NCBI GenBank assembly: GCA_030839005.1
Contig: JAUZEM010000230.1
Location: 1-6,986, forward strand
Length of the DNA stretch: 6,986 nucleotides
Origin: Actinomycetota bacterium
GTDB taxonomy: Bacteria; Actinomycetota; Acidimicrobiia; IMCC26256; PALSA-610
Direction of reading: 5' to 3'
Shown: positions 5,248 to 6,986 of the stretch, piece after piece
Numbering within the stretch: position 1 is the first letter of the stretch
Layout of the letters: every line of letters starts with the position of its first letter
Notes under the pieces: generated by a model
What the model was told of the DNA's origin: nothing
The model's database searches: none
The model's input: the letters and a program-made list of their open reading frames with translations, nothing else
Position numbers and translations under genes: made by a program

Positions 5248-6986
5248 ATGCCGGAGCCCTGGACGACCAGAGCGAGCGCGAGCATCGGGGCCGATGGCAT
5301 CGTGACGCTCGTCGAGGGCTCCGCGTTTTGCATCTCGAGCCGCTCGGGCGAGATCGATCCGTCGCGGCCGCAGGGTCTGTTCTTCCGCGACACGCGCTTC
5401 GTCTCCGAGCTGCGGTGCACCTTGAACGGGATGAGTCCCGAGCCGCTCGCGGCGACCGCTCCCGACCCGTTCAGCGGCGTGTTCGTGTTGCGCGGCCACC
5501 CGTCGAAGGGCCATGCCGATTCGCACCTGGTGCTCTTCCGGCGCCGCTACGTAGGCCGGGGCATGCGCGAGGACCTCGAGATAGAGAACTACGGCGAGGA
5601 GGCGGCGTTCTGCTCGGTCGAGCTGTTGATCGACGCCGACTTTGCCGACGTCTTCGAGGTCAAGGAAGGGCGTGTCCGCAAGCAGGGCCAGCTCGACGTG
5701 ATCGGCGAGGGCTCCCGGCTCACCTTCCGCTACAAGCGGCATGCGTTCGAGCGCGCCACGCACGTCGACCTCAGCGGGACGCCGCGGATACAGGGAAACC
5801 ACGTCGTGTACGAGACGGTCGTCCCGCCGCACGGGCGATGGTCGGCGTGCATCGAAGTGACACCGGTGATCGGCGATCTCGAGGTGACGCCGCGCTACCA
5901 GTGCGGTCAGCCGGTGGAACGCTCTACGCCGGTCGTGCGGCTCGAGGAATGGCGGGCCCGTATGCCCGTCGTCACGAGCGACGACGACCAGTTCCGCGCC
6001 CTGCTCGATCGGTCGACCCAAGACCTCGCGGGCCTGCGCATCTTCGACCCCGAGTTCCCCGACCGGGCGGTGGTCGCCGCCGGCGCGCCCTGGTTCATGA
6101 CGTTGTTCGGTCGCGACTCGTTGATCACGTCCTGGATGACGATGCTCGTCGACCCCGTCCTCGCCCTCGGCACGCTCCAGACGCTGGCGCGCTTCCAGGG
6201 TCAAGAGGTCGACGCGCGCACCGAGGAGGAGCCCGGTCGGATCCTGCACGAGATGCGTTTCGGTGAGACCGCGTCGCTTGCGCTCGGGGGCGGTCGCGTC
6301 TACTACGGCACCGTCGACGCGACGCCGCTCTTCGTAATGCTGGTCGGCGAGTTATCGCGGTGGGGCTTTCGGCGGGAGGAGGTCGACGCGCTCTTGCCCG
6401 CGGCCGACGCGGCGCTGCAATGGATTACCGACTTCGGTGATCGCGACGGCGACGGTTACGTCGAGTACCAACGCACGACCGACCACGGTTTGCAGAACCA
6501 GGGATGGAAGGACTCCTGGGACTCGATGCGCTTCGCCGACGGCGCGCTGGCGGCGACACCGATTGCGTTGTGCGAGGTGCAGGGCTACGTCTACGCGGCG
6601 CTGATCGCTCGCGGCCACTGCGCGACGGAGGCGGGCGACCACGAGCTGGCCGCGTCGTTGACCGCGCGCGCCGCGGAGCTCAAGCGCCGGTTCAACGAGG
6701 ACTTCTGGGTCGAGACGAACGACGGCGGCTACTTCGCGCTCGGCTTGGATCGGGACAAGAAGCGGATCGATGGCGTGGGCTCGAACATGGGTCATTGCCT
6801 GTGGACGGGCATCGTCGACGAGGAGAAGGCTCCGTCGGTGGCGCGTGTACTGGTCTCCGAAGGCATGTTCACCGGGTGGGGTGTGCGCACCCTGTCGGCG
6901 ACGAACGCCGGCTACAACCCGATCTCTTATCACTGCGGAAGCGTGTGGCCCCACGACAACGCGCTGTGCGCCGCCGGCTTGATGCG
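5248..6986 (+). CDS. Amylo-alpha-1,6-glucosidase-like glycogen-debranching family enzyme, C-terminus beyond window
   Basis: Translation from ATG 5248 stays open through the right edge (579 complete codons). Residues about 10-200 match the beta-rich glycogen-debranching N-terminal domain (GLFFRDTRFVSEL, EDLEIENYG). From about 245 an (alpha/alpha)6-barrel hydrolase domain follows, with the family motifs FGRDSL (287-292), YYGTVDATPLF, DRDGDGYVEY (398-407), GWKDSWD (419-425, where D422 is a candidate catalytic acid) and YHCGSVWPHDN (561-571). The distal catalytic Glu and the end lie outside the window. The family includes debranching enzymes and glucosylglycerate or mannosylglycerate hydrolases, so the substrate is uncertain. 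No signal peptide is seen, so it is probably cytosolic. There is no clear ribosome site and it may be leaderless. It is divergent from the glycosyltransferase, which suggests they act on related glucans or glucosides. Confidence 0.93.
   Translation, partial: MPEPWTTRASASIGADGIVTLVEGSAFCISSRSGEIDPSRPQGLFFRDTRFVSELRCTLNGMSPEPLAATAPDPFSGVFVLRGHPSKGHADSHLVLFRRRYVGRGMREDLEIENYGEEAAFCSVELLIDADFADVFEVKEGRVRKQGQLDVIGEGSRLTFRYKRHAFERATHVDLSGTPRIQGNHVVYETVVPPHGRWSACIEVTPVIGDLEVTPRYQCGQPVERSTPVVRLEEWRARMPVVTSDDDQFRALLDRSTQDLAGLRIFDPEFPDRAVVAAGAPWFMTLFGRDSLITSWMTMLVDPVLALGTLQTLARFQGQEVDARTEEEPGRILHEMRFGETASLALGGGRVYYGTVDATPLFVMLVGELSRWGFRREEVDALLPAADAALQWITDFGDRDGDGYVEYQRTTDHGLQNQGWKDSWDSMRFADGALAATPIALCEVQGYVYAALIARGHCATEAGDHELAASLTARAAELKRRFNEDFWVETNDGGYFALGLDRDKKRIDGVGSNMGHCLWTGIVDEEKAPSVARVLVSEGMFTGWGVRTLSATNAGYNPISYHCGSVWPHDNALCAAGLM

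Noticed and set aside
4858..6249. Minus-strand open frame of 463 codons overlapping the glycosyltransferase and debranching enzyme
   Set aside because: It is a shadow of both genes in the wrong frame and strand, with no recognisable protein features.
5328..6266. Plus-strand open frame of 312 codons inside the debranching gene
   Set aside because: It is an alternative frame of the same strand, Arg/Pro/Ala-rich. The frame starting at 5248 carries all the family motifs.
1..6986. Mobile element, CRISPR array, tRNA/rRNA or defence system
   Set aside because: I saw no transposase or integrase, no long terminal inverted repeats, no regularly spaced long repeats, no tRNA-like cloverleaf and no defence-type domains on either strand.

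Overview
The window is GC-rich DNA with a strong G/C bias at third codon positions. This produces many long spurious open frames opposite real genes. The SufU-type Fe-S scaffold, the actinobacterial-style L,D-transpeptidase with Thr/Pro-rich linkers, and several genes that look leaderless point to an actinomycete. The low-complexity Thr linkers and the form of the transpeptidase would fit an uncultured Acidimicrobiia-like lineage, but that placement is inference.

Layout, left to right. (1) At 1-1049 on the minus strand is a membrane-anchored L,D-transpeptidase with a peptidoglycan-binding domain and a YkuD catalytic domain, cut by the left edge in its C-terminal Thr/Pro tail. (2) At 1115-1288, minus, is a 57-residue protein with a very strong ribosome binding site, probably in the same transcription unit. 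(3) The 180-base gap at 1289-1468 holds three TTGCCAG repeats spaced about one helical turn apart, a UUCG hairpin and a weak promoter candidate. (4) At 1469-4043, minus, is a compact sufC-sufS-sufU cluster. sufC and sufS overlap by ATGA, and sufS and sufU are 11 bases apart. (5) The 44-base gap at 4044-4087 holds a probable leaderless promoter for sufC with a perfect 16-bp palindrome between its -35 and -10 elements. A second inverted repeat overlaps it and reaches the stop codon of the next gene. (6) At 4088-5146, minus, is a GT-B family 4 glycosyltransferase. (7) After a 101-base divergent gap, an amylo-alpha-1,6-glucosidase-like (glycogen-debranching type) enzyme runs from 5248 through the right edge on the plus strand.

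Functionally there are three blocks: cell-wall cross-linking (with a small unknown protein), Fe-S cluster assembly (desulfurase SufS, scaffold/transfer protein SufU, ATPase SufC), and alpha-glucan or glucoside metabolism (divergent glycosyltransferase and debranching-type hydrolase). The SufB and SufD partners of SufC are not in the window, and a non-suf gene lies directly upstream of sufC, so the suf genes are split or rearranged compared with the usual actinobacterial order.

I found no mobile element, CRISPR array, RNA gene or clearly new defence or metabolic system. The points most worth following are the nested inverted repeats at the sufC promoter and the tandem repeat array ahead of the 57-residue gene.
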